Shown here piece by piece: positions 8,418 through 18,300 of a DNA stretch of 64,000 nucleotides. The first letter of the stretch is position 1; every line of letters begins with the position of its first letter. Made by a program: the position numbers and the translations under genes. Below the pieces are notes generated by a model. That model searched no databases. It was given only the letters and a program-made list of their open reading frames with translations, and was not told where the DNA came from. This DNA comes from Lachancea mirantina (lineage: Eukaryota > Ascomycota > Saccharomycetes > Saccharomycetales > Saccharomycetaceae): positions 744,001 through 808,000 of the forward strand of contig LT598466.1 of assembly GCA_900074745.1 (NCBI GenBank). Reading direction: 5' to 3'.

Positions 8418-11400
8418 TCACTGACCAAACACATCTTTCAAGAAACTTTCTTCTTCGGCGTTGTGCAAAGCCTTGGACCCAGCAGCAACCGCACCGTTTG
8501 GATTTCTGCCCGCATATCTCACGGTCGCGTCCTTGTACTTGTCGGTTTCCTTCAAGACGGTGTCGATTCTAGGCGCTGAGTACCCGTAGGAACCCATGTT
8601 CAAAGGTTCTTCTTGACAGAAAACAATGTCTTCCAAATTTGGATACGAGTTTATTGCGTCACGCAGTTGTGCAAATGGGAAAGGATGCAGTTGCTCGATC
8701 TTCAGGAATGCAGTGGTCTTATCGCCTAGTGACTCACGCTTCTTGTGTAGTGCGGTGTACACTTGACCTGACAGTATCACGAGACGTTTGGTCTCCTCTT
8801 TGGTGCCAATGGCCTTGCCGTGCTCGACATCTTCGATGATCCAGCGGAAACCGCCCTCTGTGAACTCAGAGAGATCGGATCTCGCCAACGGATGACGCAG
8901 CAATTGCTTCGAGAAGAACAAAATCAAAGGCTTGCGGAACTGACGGTGTTGCTGCCTTCTTATGAAATGGAACAAGTTCGCAGGAGTCGTTGGATACACG
9001 ACCTGGAAATTACAGTCCTGGTGTTGTCTTTGCAATTTCTCTTCAGATGGGAAATATCTGGGGTCCTCGTTTGCCAATTGTAGGAATCTCTCGAGTCTAC
9101 CGGAAGAGTGCTCAGGACCCTGTCCGTCGTACCCGTGTGGCAACGAAAGCACCAGACCTGTACGTTGCTTCCATTTGGCCTCACCACCTGCAATGAATTG
9201 ATCGATGATGACTTGCGCGGTGTTGGCAAAATCACCAAATTGCGCTTCCCACATGACAAAATAGTCTGGAGACGTCAAGGAGTAACCGTATTCGAATCCC
9301 ATACATCCGTACTCAGATAGAGACGAATTGCAAATAGTGAAATTGGCCTGGTCTCCGCCAATATGTTGTAGCGGCGTGTACGTCTTTTCGGATTTTTGGT
9401 CGTGCAAAACTGCGTGTCTTTGGGAGAAAGTACCTCTCTCTACATCTTCCCCAGAGACCCTGACTGGGTAGCCTTCAAGTGCCAATGTACCAAACGCTAG
9501 CGCCTCGCCGGTGGACCAGTCGATACCTTCGCCCTTTTCAATGCTCTTGCCTCTATTGGTCAAAATTCTCTTCAAGTTCTTGTGAACTTCGAAATTCTCG
9601 GGCCAAGATGACAAAACTTTACCCAAATCTTTTAGCGTCTCTTCCTTCACGTTAGTAGGTTCATGTGGGAGCACTTCGGTGGCAAGCTCTCTGGGAGACT
9701 TGAAACCTTCCCAAGCTGCTGTCAACCATTCTCTCGAAGTTGGTTTGTAGTTCTTGGCCTTGTCGAAGGCCTCCTCAAAAAGACCCCAGACCCATTTCTT
9801 GTGTTCATCGATGTCTTGCTTTGTGAAAGAGCCTTCCGAAATCAATTTCTCAGTGTAAACGTCGATCACAGATTTCTGCTTGGCAATCTTCTGGTACATC
9901 AAAGGTTGCGTGAATGAAGGTTGATCGGTCTCATTGTGACCGTGCTTTCTCCATCCTACAACGTCGATAATGGCATCGGTGTGGAAAGTGGCTCTCCACT
10001 CGGCAGCCAAATTGAAAATAAACGTCAAAGCTTCGACGTCGTTCGCGTTTACGTGGAAAATTGGAGCGTCGATAGCTTTGGCAATATCGGATGGATATGG
10101 GGTCGAACGCGCAAATCTTGGGTCCGTTGTGAAACCTATTTGATTGTTGGTAATCACATGGATGGTACCACCTGTCGAGTAATCGGGCAAATGACTGAAT
10201 CCCATAGTCTCATACACTACACCTTGAGCTGCGAATGCGGCATCACCGTGAAGCAGAACACCCATAGCTTTGTCGTACTTGCCCAGATCGTTCTTGGAGA
10301 ACATGATGGATCTGGCTCTTCCGAGCACAACTGGGTCTTGCGATTCCAAATGGGATGGATTTGCCACTAGGGACAAGTTCACGTACTTACCAGAGGTGGT
10401 TGGTCTTTGGTAGTTCATACCTAAATGGTATTTGACATCACCCGATCCCTCATATTCAGAAGGTGCGGCAGAGCCCTGAAATTCGGAGAAAATAGATTCG
10501 TTTGGCTTTCTAACCACATTGGACAGCACGTTGAGTCTGCCACGATGCGCCATACCTAAAACCACATCCTCGACACCCAGTTCGACAGACTTGTCGATCA
10601 AAGTCTTGATACCGGGAACGACACCTTCGAGACCCTCAAGTCCAAAGCGCTTGTCATTGGGGAACTTGGTCGATAGAAAAGCTTCGAAAGAAGTCGCCCA
10701 CGTGAGTCTATCCAAGATCTGGCGTTTCTGGTCGATGCTGTAGTTGTAAGGTTGTGGGATCTCGATTCTTTCTCTAAGCCAGTCACATTGCGCCCGGGAT
10801 GGGATATGGATGTATTCGATACCATACGAAGAGCAGTACAACTTCTCGAGAGTAGCAATAATCTCGCGTAGCGTCATTTGCTTTTTGCCGTCCCGTGCAA
10901 ACCGGGGTAAGATACCTGGTCCTAGCGTGATTTCGCGGTCCAAATCCTGTTCTGAAAATCCGTAGTGCTCAAGCGTAAGCTCACGTGGCATCGGTTTACT
11001 CTTGTCATCCCCAAACGAGATCTGTAACGGGTCTGTATGCGCTTTTTGATGGCCACGCACTTGGTACGCTCTGCACAGCAGTTGTACCTTCAAATGGGTC
11101 ATGATACCTTCGTCCATAGGTGCACCAGCGCCAGCAAGTGGCATGTCTTGCGCGAGCGGACCCGAAGCATGCGCTAGTAGCGTTGGAGGAGCGGTAAATG
11201 CTGACGATGCCGGTACGTTCATATTACCCATATTTTTGAAATACGCGTTCCAGGACGCATGTACGGAACTGGGATCCTCCTTCCAAGCCTGATACATCTC
11301 ATCGATGTAGGGTGCGTTTGTGGTAGACAAGAAACTGTCTGGGCTATTGGTCGCCAAACCTCGATTTGTTCCATATTTCACCCAGTTAGTCGTTTTGAAC

Positions 11401-11471
11401 CCGATTTGGGATCTTTTAACCACAGCGCGTACGCCGAAATTGCCTACGCGGCCGCTAACATTCCTTAGCAT
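8418..11471 (-). CDS. KGD1: 2-oxoglutarate dehydrogenase E1 component, mitochondrial
   Basis: 1,017 residues, full length for the family. Thiamine-diphosphate-dependent decarboxylation of 2-oxoglutarate in the TCA cycle, in complex with Kgd2 (E2) and Lpd1 (E3) in the matrix. The N-terminus is Arg-rich and non-acidic (MLRNVSGRVGNFGVRAVVKR), a typical presequence. Family landmarks are HRGRLNVL at 309-316, the TPP motif from GDAAF (409-413) to NNQIGFTT (442-449), and later GQGPEHSSGRLERFLQL, the transketolase-like pyrimidine-binding region. Start ATG at 11471 precedes the presequence; no upstream alternative is needed. Order AYR1-KGD1-STH1 matches S. cerevisiae chromosome IX except for the hAT insertion and the 11.5-15 kb genes. 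Confidence 0.98.
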   Translation of the reverse strand: MLRNVSGRVGNFGVRAVVKRSQIGFKTTNWVKYGTNRGLATNSPDSFLSTTNAPYIDEMYQAWKEDPSSVHASWNAYFKNMGNMNVPASSAFTAPPTLLAHASGPLAQDMPLAGAGAPMDEGIMTHLKVQLLCRAYQVRGHQKAHTDPLQISFGDDKSKPMPRELTLEHYGFSEQDLDREITLGPGILPRFARDGKKQMTLREIIATLEKLYCSSYGIEYIHIPSRAQCDWLRERIEIPQPYNYSIDQKRQILDRLTWATSFEAFLSTKFPNDKRFGLEGLEGVVPGIKTLIDKSVELGVEDVVLGMAHRGRLNVLSNVVRKPNESIFSEFQGSAAPSEYEGSGDVKYHLGMNYQRPTTSGKYVNLSLVANPSHLESQDPVVLGRARSIMFSKNDLGKYDKAMGVLLHGDAAFAAQGVVYETMGFSHLPDYSTGGTIHVITNNQIGFTTDPRFARSTPYPSDIAKAIDAPIFHVNANDVEALTFIFNLAAEWRATFHTDAIIDVVGWRKHGHNETDQPSFTQPLMYQKIAKQKSVIDVYTEKLISEGSFTKQDIDEHKKWVWGLFEEAFDKAKNYKPTSREWLTAAWEGFKSPRELATEVLPHEPTNVKEETLKDLGKVLSSWPENFEVHKNLKRILTNRGKSIEKGEGIDWSTGEALAFGTLALEGYPVRVSGEDVERGTFSQRHAVLHDQKSEKTYTPLQHIGGDQANFTICNSSLSEYGCMGFEYGYSLTSPDYFVMWEAQFGDFANTAQVIIDQFIAGGEAKWKQRTGLVLSLPHGYDGQGPEHSSGRLERFLQLANEDPRYFPSEEKLQRQHQDCNFQVVYPTTPANLFHFIRRQQHRQFRKPLILFFSKQLLRHPLARSDLSEFTEGGFRWIIEDVEHGKAIGTKEETKRLVILSGQVYTALHKKRESLGDKTTAFLKIEQLHPFPFAQLRDAINSYPNLEDIVFCQEEPLNMGSYGYSAPRIDTVLKETDKYKDATVRYAGRNPNGAVAAGSKALHNAEEESFLKDVFGQ

Positions 11472-11571
11472 TGTTAAATCAGTTGGTTTATCCCGATGTA
11501 TCTGATTTCATACAATGTTCGAATCTCGGTTTGATTTGACGTATTGCCTTTGAGGGGCCCCGGGTCATTTT

Positions 11572-11613
11572 CCCTTTATATACTCACATCTTGGGTCAAA
11601 TCATCGGGCCAAT
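11572..11613 (-). promoter_or_regulatory. KGD1 promoter: TATA box and CCAAT box
   Basis: On the minus strand TATATAAAGGG (11572-11582) lies about 100 bp upstream of the KGD1 start, and a CCAAT pentamer lies on the plus strand at 11609-11613. CCAAT boxes bind the Hap2/3/4/5 complex that drives respiratory genes, including KGD1 in S. cerevisiae. The TATA call is stronger than the HAP call. Confidence 0.45.
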
Positions 11614-11685
11614 CCGGGAACCCTTTCAAAAATTTCGGCAACGAGACCGGGAATGCCTTTGTACGACAACTTGTCCAATGCAAAA

Positions 11686-11928
11686 TCACTATTTACGTAC
11701 TTGAAGTTCTTGGTTCGAATCATGCAGTAGACGTTGTTTCAATTACAAAAAGTCGCTATTCACGAGTATCGTTGCTTACGGGTTGCTCCACATGTTCTAA
11801 GTTCGAACCCCTCAGAAGGTATCTTTTAATGATATCGTGATACACTGGTATCACTGTTCACGAATTATTGTAACAGTTCCTGGTTCGAATCCCGTCAGAG
11901 ACAATACAGACCCCGACGTCGCTATTCC
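11686..11928 (+). repeat. Three tandem tRNA-like relics with B-box cores
   Basis: Three units each contain a TC(A/G)CT(A/G)TT motif (11686, 11753, 11851) followed by a B-box-like T-loop with TTCGAA (11714-11719, 11802-11807, 11884-11889). TTCGAA spacing is 88 and 82 bp, about one tRNA length. The third has a perfect B-box, GGTTCGAATCC, and its 5' half (GATATCGTGATACACTGGTATCAC) is recalled to resemble tRNA-Glu or tRNA-Gln. A fourth partial motif starts at 11919. The T-stems no longer pair and no T-run terminator follows, so these are not functional tRNAs. They could be decayed tandem tRNA genes or retained TFIIIC sites. Confidence 0.4.
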
Positions 11929-12327
11929 AAGATTGACGTTTACACTAGAGCCGTCTTTAAAGCATCAAGCCATCTGTCGCAAAATTGATTATATTGGCAG
12001 ACGTATCGAGGACCGGGCCCGGGACCGGGTCTCATCCCAACGGACCTCTTTTCATGGTACTAATAATAAAATGTCAGTATAGTCTATCACAAGCCTCAGA
12101 AATGTCTAGGGATGCCGTGAAGACGTCCTAGCGTCCCCTGGTGCACCCTGGCGCTACAGGGATGCCGTCTCGGTGCCGCCTCGGAGTTGCCATGGTATTC
12201 CTCGGTTTGCACATTTTATCACTTTGACCCATTCTGGCACAACGTAATAATAGTCACGGCGAATTTGGCAAAAAACTGACCAAGTGCGCATTTCGCCAGC
12301 CGCTAATCGTGAAACCCAGGCACTCGA

Positions 12328-12350
12328 CGCGGGGCGTCTGACGCCCCGCG
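12328..12350. repeat. GC-rich inverted repeat, 10-bp arms, 3-base loop
   Basis: CGCGGGGCGT, CTG, then ACGCCCCGCG. It stands out from its AT-richer surroundings and lies about 20-40 bp upstream of the probable TATA of the orphan gene, so it may be an operator or a cruciform-forming element. Confidence 0.8.
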
Positions 12351-12619
12351 CGGCTCCGTGTGCAAATTCCTATTAAAAGACACTCGCGTCAGCGTCACAC
12401 ACAAGTATTTATTTGTAACAATCCTCATTGTGTGGGCCCAGATTTTACACTTGAAGTCATTGCGACATTCCGCCGTGCGAACACAAGCGTTTCAATAACG
12501 ATACAACCCCCCTTTGGGATCAGCCCACCCAACCCCACGTTCTTTTTAGATTTGCCTCTTTAGTCCTTTTTGACAAAACCAAAACCGCATCCACAGGTTT
12601 CTCGGTCATTCGCGAATCG

Positions 12620-14023
12620 ATGCTCGAGATATCTCCGGAATTATGTTGGTTTACTTCAGAGAGCGAGTTTTCTCTTAGTGAAAGAGATACAGATTTTGCC
12701 TATTTGAGTCCATTACAGTTGGCAAGTCCATGTCAGTTTTTCACGCTCGAACCTTTGTTGGGTTCCTGTCGGTCTACGCCGACTGTGGACCCAAACCTGT
12801 TATTGGAAGCACCTCTGGAAGCTGGAGATGCACTGTTGAAATTCTTTAGCGGCGCCGGCGGCGAGCTAAGCAGTACGGGCTCAAACATGTGGTCCATTGA
12901 CGATGTCCTGGATAACTGCCAAGCGACTTTGGCATCGCACAGTAGTGACGACGACGAGGCATTACTCAGGGAACCGACTTGTAACGTTTCGGAGACCACT
13001 GTTGGGTCAGAATGTGTAGTATCTACACCTATGCCCTGTGTTCAAGTGCAAGTCAGCGATCCTGTCACAGTGATTCAGTCAAAGCCAGACCTCAAACCAA
13101 CAGCCAGACGAACCTCCGCGACCCATAAATGCACCAAGAAGCGGTCTTGGAAAATTAACAAGACTAATAAAAAAGCCGTTTTGAACAAATTGATCGAGAA
13201 TTTACAAACTGAAACCGGTGACGAGCCCTGTGGGATGTTGTTGCGGAAGAATGTAGCCCGCGAACTCGACATTGATGTTAGGGATAAGACTGCACGACTT
13301 GAGTTCAGTGGGTTCAAACTTGCGCAAGTGCAAGCCTTGTTAGATCGCAAAGCTAGCAATATGTTGCCCGAACGGCAATTTCGCACCTTGTGGATGTTGG
13401 CACGGCAACAAAGTGGTACCGTGGTACAACTAGAATTCAAACCCTTCGAGAAAGAAACTGCCGATTTGGACCAAATTTTCGTCTTTAGCGTCATTTCACG
13501 GTACTTGCCCTATGGATGTTTTGGTAAGACCGCTACGTCGCCCAAAAAGAAACAGAGTGCCGTCCAAGAATCTCTACGTGCCGAAGAACTCGACAAGACC
13601 GAACATGATTTTTGTTGGCGTCATTTCATTACCAGTTATGAATATTTCAAAATGGTGACATTTATGCTTGGTGACAATTATGATTTCAACGTCAATGACA
13701 ATCAGTCTGGTGAAACCAGAGGAAGCGACGGGAAACTTATCTCAGCAGAAAAACGGCACGATATGCGCACTCGGTCTCATGCCAAAATGTATTTTGAGGG
13801 TAAAGCTGTGAAAAGCGCCAATGAACTCTCTGGTGACGAAACTTCAGAGTGTAGACGTCAGTTCATTGTAGGAACTTTTTCTCAGATCATGAATTATAAC
13901 TATAGGAAGCCTTATGGTTCGGACTCGTCATTGTCCGTGATGGAATTCAAATACTTGGAAGACGCTTTGAACAAAGAGATCAATTTCCACATATTTCATG
14001 AAATTGGAAAATGTGGCGTTTGA
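12620..14023 (+). CDS. Unrecognised 467-residue protein inserted in a conserved gene block
   Basis: I do not recognise a family. The start ATG at 12620 follows a TATA-like element by about 240 bp, and an AT-rich 3' region (ATAATCAATAGTAATCAATAA) follows the stop, so it looks expressed. Residues 1-160 are acidic and Ser/Thr-rich with short hydrophobic clusters, like an activation domain. Residues about 165-195 are strongly basic (KCTKKRSWKINKTNKKAVLNK), possibly DNA-binding or a nuclear signal. Residues about 200-320 look folded (ARLEFSGFKLAQVQALLDRK). Another basic stretch (PKKK) is followed by an aromatic-rich C-terminal part with HFITSYEYFKMVTFML and IMNYNYRKPYG. It could be a fast-evolving transcriptional regulator. 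No counterpart exists between KGD1 and STH1 or at RPL9 in S. cerevisiae as I recall. Confidence 0.75.
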   Translation: MLEISPELCWFTSESEFSLSERDTDFAYLSPLQLASPCQFFTLEPLLGSCRSTPTVDPNLLLEAPLEAGDALLKFFSGAGGELSSTGSNMWSIDDVLDNCQATLASHSSDDDEALLREPTCNVSETTVGSECVVSTPMPCVQVQVSDPVTVIQSKPDLKPTARRTSATHKCTKKRSWKINKTNKKAVLNKLIENLQTETGDEPCGMLLRKNVARELDIDVRDKTARLEFSGFKLAQVQALLDRKASNMLPERQFRTLWMLARQQSGTVVQLEFKPFEKETADLDQIFVFSVISRYLPYGCFGKTATSPKKKQSAVQESLRAEELDKTEHDFCWRHFITSYEYFKMVTFMLGDNYDFNVNDNQSGETRGSDGKLISAEKRHDMRTRSHAKMYFEGKAVKSANELSGDETSECRRQFIVGTFSQIMNYNYRKPYGSDSSLSVMEFKYLEDALNKEINFHIFHEIGKCGV

Positions 14024-14466
14024 ATTGTGGCGAGTGGGACCAGTAACGGGACAGTTTACAGGATTTTGACTTTTCAACTTTTCAACTTTTTAAAAATAAT
14101 CAACAATAATAATCAATAGTAATCAATAATCAAATTTCTATCGTAACACTGCCAAATCATCACAGACTAGGTATCGCTGTTGACACTGCTGATACTATGA
14201 CAGGTCCTACTGGACCACGTCACGTTATCCAATGCTGACACTAGAGTGACAAAGCTGATCACAGTGACCAGGATGTAACAAGATCTACGAAAAACCGAAA
14301 ATGCGCAATGGTATAGGAAATAATGGAGGACGTAGAATGGCTCTTTATTGTCTTGAGCACTAGTAACGTCCCCCGCATCGTCTTTGGCACCATATGGTCC
14401 CGGGGAAAGAAAGGAAAACCTACAAACCAGTAATATACAATATGCGAAGGGCCACTCGGAAATGAC
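14024..14466. other. Convergent intergenic region, orphan gene and RPL9
   Basis: AT-rich run of ATAATAATCAATAGTAATCA type near 14090-14140, likely the 3' processing region of the orphan gene. No gene is seen. Confidence 0.6.
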
Positions 14467-15042
14467 TCAGTTTTGGTCTTCAACAAAACCTTTTTCGGAG
14501 ACATAGATACCGTCCAAGAACTTACGGATATCCTTGTTTCTGGCACGACACACTTGTTGGATGTCGGCAGCGTTTTGGGAAACGTTTTCGACAGAGTTAC
14601 CAATCAACAACATTTCATCCTTCTGGACGGTGGAAAACTCGATGCTGACACCTTCTCTCACAGGCACCTCTCTGACCTTTTTGTCACCCAAGTAGTTTCT
14701 GATCTCGACGAACTTGGCACCGTTCTTCTCAATCACGTTAACATTGATGGGAAAATGTGCGTACACGTATCTCATCTTGTACTTGAAACCTCTTGTGACA
14801 CCAACAATCATGTTGTTGACAAGTGATTTGACCGTTCTCAATGCAGCAACGTGTTTTCTGTCGCCGTTATGCACGGTAATCTTGAGCAGTCTGTTGCTCA
14901 CCTTCGTAAACGTGACATCGATGTGCTTCAAGTTCTTCGTCAATTCACCTCTTGGACCGGTAACTTTGACGATTCGAGACTTGATGTTCACAACAACGTT
15001 TTCGGGGATGTCTAGGGTCTGATCAGTTTGCACAAATTTCAT
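14467..15042 (-). CDS. RPL9: Large-subunit ribosomal protein L9 (uL6)
   Basis: 191 residues, same length as S. cerevisiae Rpl9. It binds 25S rRNA near the sarcin-ricin region of the 60S subunit. Opens MKFVQTDQTLDIPENV and contains the uL6 hallmark region GVTRGFKYKMRYVYAHFPIN, and IRNYLGDKKVREVPV. No intron. Codon use is strongly biased, as in other highly expressed genes here. Single gene at the position of S. cerevisiae RPL9B (YNL067W), next to the SUN gene and FKH on chromosome XIV; here STH1-ASG1 lie between, as expected for the unduplicated order. Confidence 0.97.
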   Translation of the reverse strand: MKFVQTDQTLDIPENVVVNIKSRIVKVTGPRGELTKNLKHIDVTFTKVSNRLLKITVHNGDRKHVAALRTVKSLVNNMIVGVTRGFKYKMRYVYAHFPINVNVIEKNGAKFVEIRNYLGDKKVREVPVREGVSIEFSTVQKDEMLLIGNSVENVSQNAADIQQVCRARNKDIRKFLDGIYVSEKGFVEDQN

Positions 15043-15167
15043 TTCTGTTGGTGATTACGAGGTTTGATGGTTTGAAACAAAGTGAAAAGAATGGTTCAAA
15101 ACTGGCCTAAGCTTGTTCGTTATATACTCGGATGGAAAATTTTTCAACTTGAGAAAAAAAAAGAGTC

Positions 15168-15180
15168 GGTGTGTGGGTGC
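15168..15180 (-). promoter_or_regulatory. Rap1-like site in RPL9 promoter
   Basis: GGTGTGTGGGTGC on the plus strand, close to the complement of the Rap1 consensus ACACCCATACA, about 130 bp upstream of the RPL9 start. Rap1 is the usual activator of ribosomal protein genes in this family. It lies next to a long poly-A tract (15154-15163). Confidence 0.6.
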
Positions 15181-15383
15181 TTGAGAAATGAGGGTAACTG
15201 TAAGGATTGAGTAACTTTTGAGTAGCTCGGAAGACTCGGAATATCTCCTGGTGCTTAGCTCATGGGATTAAGACATGGACATGATAGGGCTGAACTGCTT
15301 CAGGAATTCTGATAAACAGTTATATAATACATAGACGTTGTTGTGGATCGTATTGAGTTGTAGTAAATCTCTTGGCTTGAGAT

Positions 15384-18300
15384 TCATGGGTTGTTTTCGC
15401 TGAACCACGCATCCGTGAATTTATTCAGTTCATCAGCATCAGTGTAAACCCAAGAACCTTCCTCGTTGTAAAAACGAGCGTTATCGTACATTAGTTGCAG
15501 ATCCTGCTTGACGTCATTGAATCCCTCGTAGGCGCCCTTCTTCGCTTTCTTGACGATGGAATCCAGCGCCACAGGCTTTTGCACCAGAGAATAGTAGTCT
15601 GGGTACAGTTTTTTAGAAGGCAGAGTCTCGAAGATAGAAGTACGTGGATGCTCGTCGGCGTCGTCGAGCTGAGCACGCATCGCTTCCACGAGTCGAAGAA
15701 CGTTCGCCGTTAGGGCTTGCGTCGCAAACGATTTTTTGGGTCGTGGTTTAGTTGTATTGTTCTTTTCTACCGGCGCCACAGAGTCTCCCTTCTTCAGCGA
15801 AAGCTTGACCTTCAGCTTTGGCTTCTTCTGCTTCGGTTCTTCGACTTCGTCCAGTTGCGGCACGTTTTCCTGATCTACCTGTACTACTGCTTTTTTCGAA
15901 CGATTGCGTTTGCCATTCGGTACTACGATATCCTCTTCAGGCGTCGGCTCCAGGCTGTCGATCTCGTCCTCTTTCGAATCACTTCCTTGCTTGTTCCGCT
16001 GCCGTTTCTCACGCGATTCACGCTTCCGTATGATGGCTTCCTCAAGTGTGTCATTGTCATCATCCACAGCCTGTAGCCATTGCTCTTCGGTTAATCCGTC
16101 GTCGTAGTAGACTTTGCGTCTTTCCCGGATTCTACCTGCGGCGATAGGCTCGGTCTGGAGATGGTCAGTAATGTCTTCGGTCAGGACCTCAGGCAATTCG
16201 TTAGTCTGGATTAGTCGTGGCAACGGGCGCGAAAGGCCACGCGCCTTTGCATCTTGGACCTCGGCAGCTGCCCTTTGCCTGTCCATTTCGTTGAACATCT
16301 GCAATTCATCATCGTTTCTAGCAAGGATGTCGTTCAAATCCTCGTCGTCCAATTCCGCTTGCTCGGTATCGTCTTTGGGAGTTTCATTTTCTAGTAATCT
16401 ACGCAAAAATGCTTCTTGCTCTTCCGCCGTGGACTTGTTGTCAAACTTACCAGCTTGGATCACTTTACCATCGATATCAAGCTTTTGCATGGCTCTCTCA
16501 AGAATGACCTCCTCAACGGAGTCAGTGGTAATGAGCCGTAAGATTCTGACTTCGTTTTTCTGACCTATTCTATGTGCCCGATCTTGCGCTTGTAAATCTT
16601 GGTGAGGGTTCCAATCTGTATCAAAAATGATCACCGTATCAGCACTTTGCAAATTCAAACCTAAACCACCAGCACGAGTCGATAATAGGAAGCAAAAATA
16701 ATCGGAGTTTGGCGCGTTAAACAGTTTGAGCATACCGGTTCTGTCTTCTGCCTTAGTAGCACCATCAAGTCTCATATACTTCAAAGATCGCATTCGTAAG
16801 AAGTCTTCCATTATATCCATAACTTGGGTCATTTGGAAAAACATCAGAACTCTGTGACCAGAAGCCGCGAATTTGGGGAGGACTCTATCCAACAGTTCAA
16901 ACTTTCCTGCTACACGGTAGAGTAAAGGTCCATTCTCTCTATTAGGATTTATGATTCCTTCCACCTCATCGAAAACAAACGGATGATTGCAAATCTTTCT
17001 TAGTTGCATGATCTTGTTATTCAGACCCTTGATTCCACCCTTGGTTGCACCCTCTGTGCCTGCACCGACGAAAAGCGCATTATGCTTAAGCATTTGTTCA
17101 TACAATTGCTGTTGAAGACCTGAGAGTTTACATTTAACCACTTTCTCCACTTTATCCGGCAAATCCTTTTCCACTTCCTTCTTCAAACGACGCAGCAAGA
17201 ACGGCCGCAAGACTTTATGCAATCTTCTAATGACCAAAAGCATCTCTTCCTCAGTAAGCTCCAACTTCTCCTGGCCACCTGTGTTCGCGAATGGCGTGTT
17301 GAACCACTCATCGAATGTCTTCGCTGAGTTGAAAATCTTTGGCAAGACGAAGTTTAGTAATGCCCACAACTCAGGTAGATTGTTCTGAAGGGGGGTACCT
17401 GTCAAAATAAGACGATTCCTGGTTCTGTAAAATTTAGTCAATGTAAACGATAGCTTTGATTGTGCGTTTTTCATTCTATGCCCTTCATCGATTATCATGT
17501 GAGACCAATCATGCTTTGCCAGTGAAGAGCGATCTTTGATGATGTACTCATAAGTCGTCAACAGGACTTGGAAATTCCCGGATCGGACTTGATACTGCAA
17601 AGACTTTCTCTGGTTTGGATTACCTTTGTAAACGATGGTTGTCAACGATGGAGCCCATTTCTCAAATTCCAAAGTCCAGTTCGTGATTGTGGAGAGCGGC
17701 ACGATGACTAAAAATGGACCGGGTTCTTTTTTAACTTCATGCAGATAAGTTATCAGAGATATGGATTGAATCGTTTTACCCAGACCCATTTCATCCGCCA
17801 GAATGCCGTTCAAATGATTATTGTAAAGTGATACCATCCATTCAAGTCCTTTCAGTTGATACTCCTTCAAAGTACCACCCACCAAGATTGATGGCTGCTT
17901 CGTGATGCTTTCCTTCACACGATGCGCAACTTCATAGTAGTCAATTTTTTCTCTCTCTTCATCAGTGACAGGTGGGAGTTCTTCTCCATTTTTTATCTTA
18001 GCTTCGTTTTGTTGAACCCTCACGGCCTCTGCAAGAGAGTCCAAGAAGGAGTTGGTTTGTTTCAGCAAATGCGTAATTCTCGTGTCCTTCGTTTGATCTA
18101 GCAATTTCAGATATGCTTCTTCATCGTTCGACTTAAGAGCCGCCAAACGTTGCTTGGCGGTCCTTTCCATCCGTCTGGATTCTTCTTTCTCGATTTGAGT
18201 GTGAAGTGACAAACAGATTCTGCCGAACTGCACAGCTCTCTCGCGAGCCGTTGATTTCGTTGCCTGGGTCTCTTGAACGTGATCTACAATAGCATTGACT

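Larger units (their letters stand above)
11472..12619. other. Intergenic region between KGD1 and the orphan gene
   Basis: Divergent promoter region of 1.15 kb: KGD1 promoter near 11.57 kb, the tRNA-like relics, a GC-rich hairpin at 12328-12350, and a TATTAAAAG element at about 12370-12378, 240 bp upstream of the orphan gene. Open frames of 60-100 codons here show no recognisable features. Confidence 0.6.

Noticed and set aside
11840-11907. Functional tRNA gene with a perfect B-box
   Set aside because: T-stem bases do not pair, no acceptor stem closes and no T-run terminator follows; kept only as a relic.
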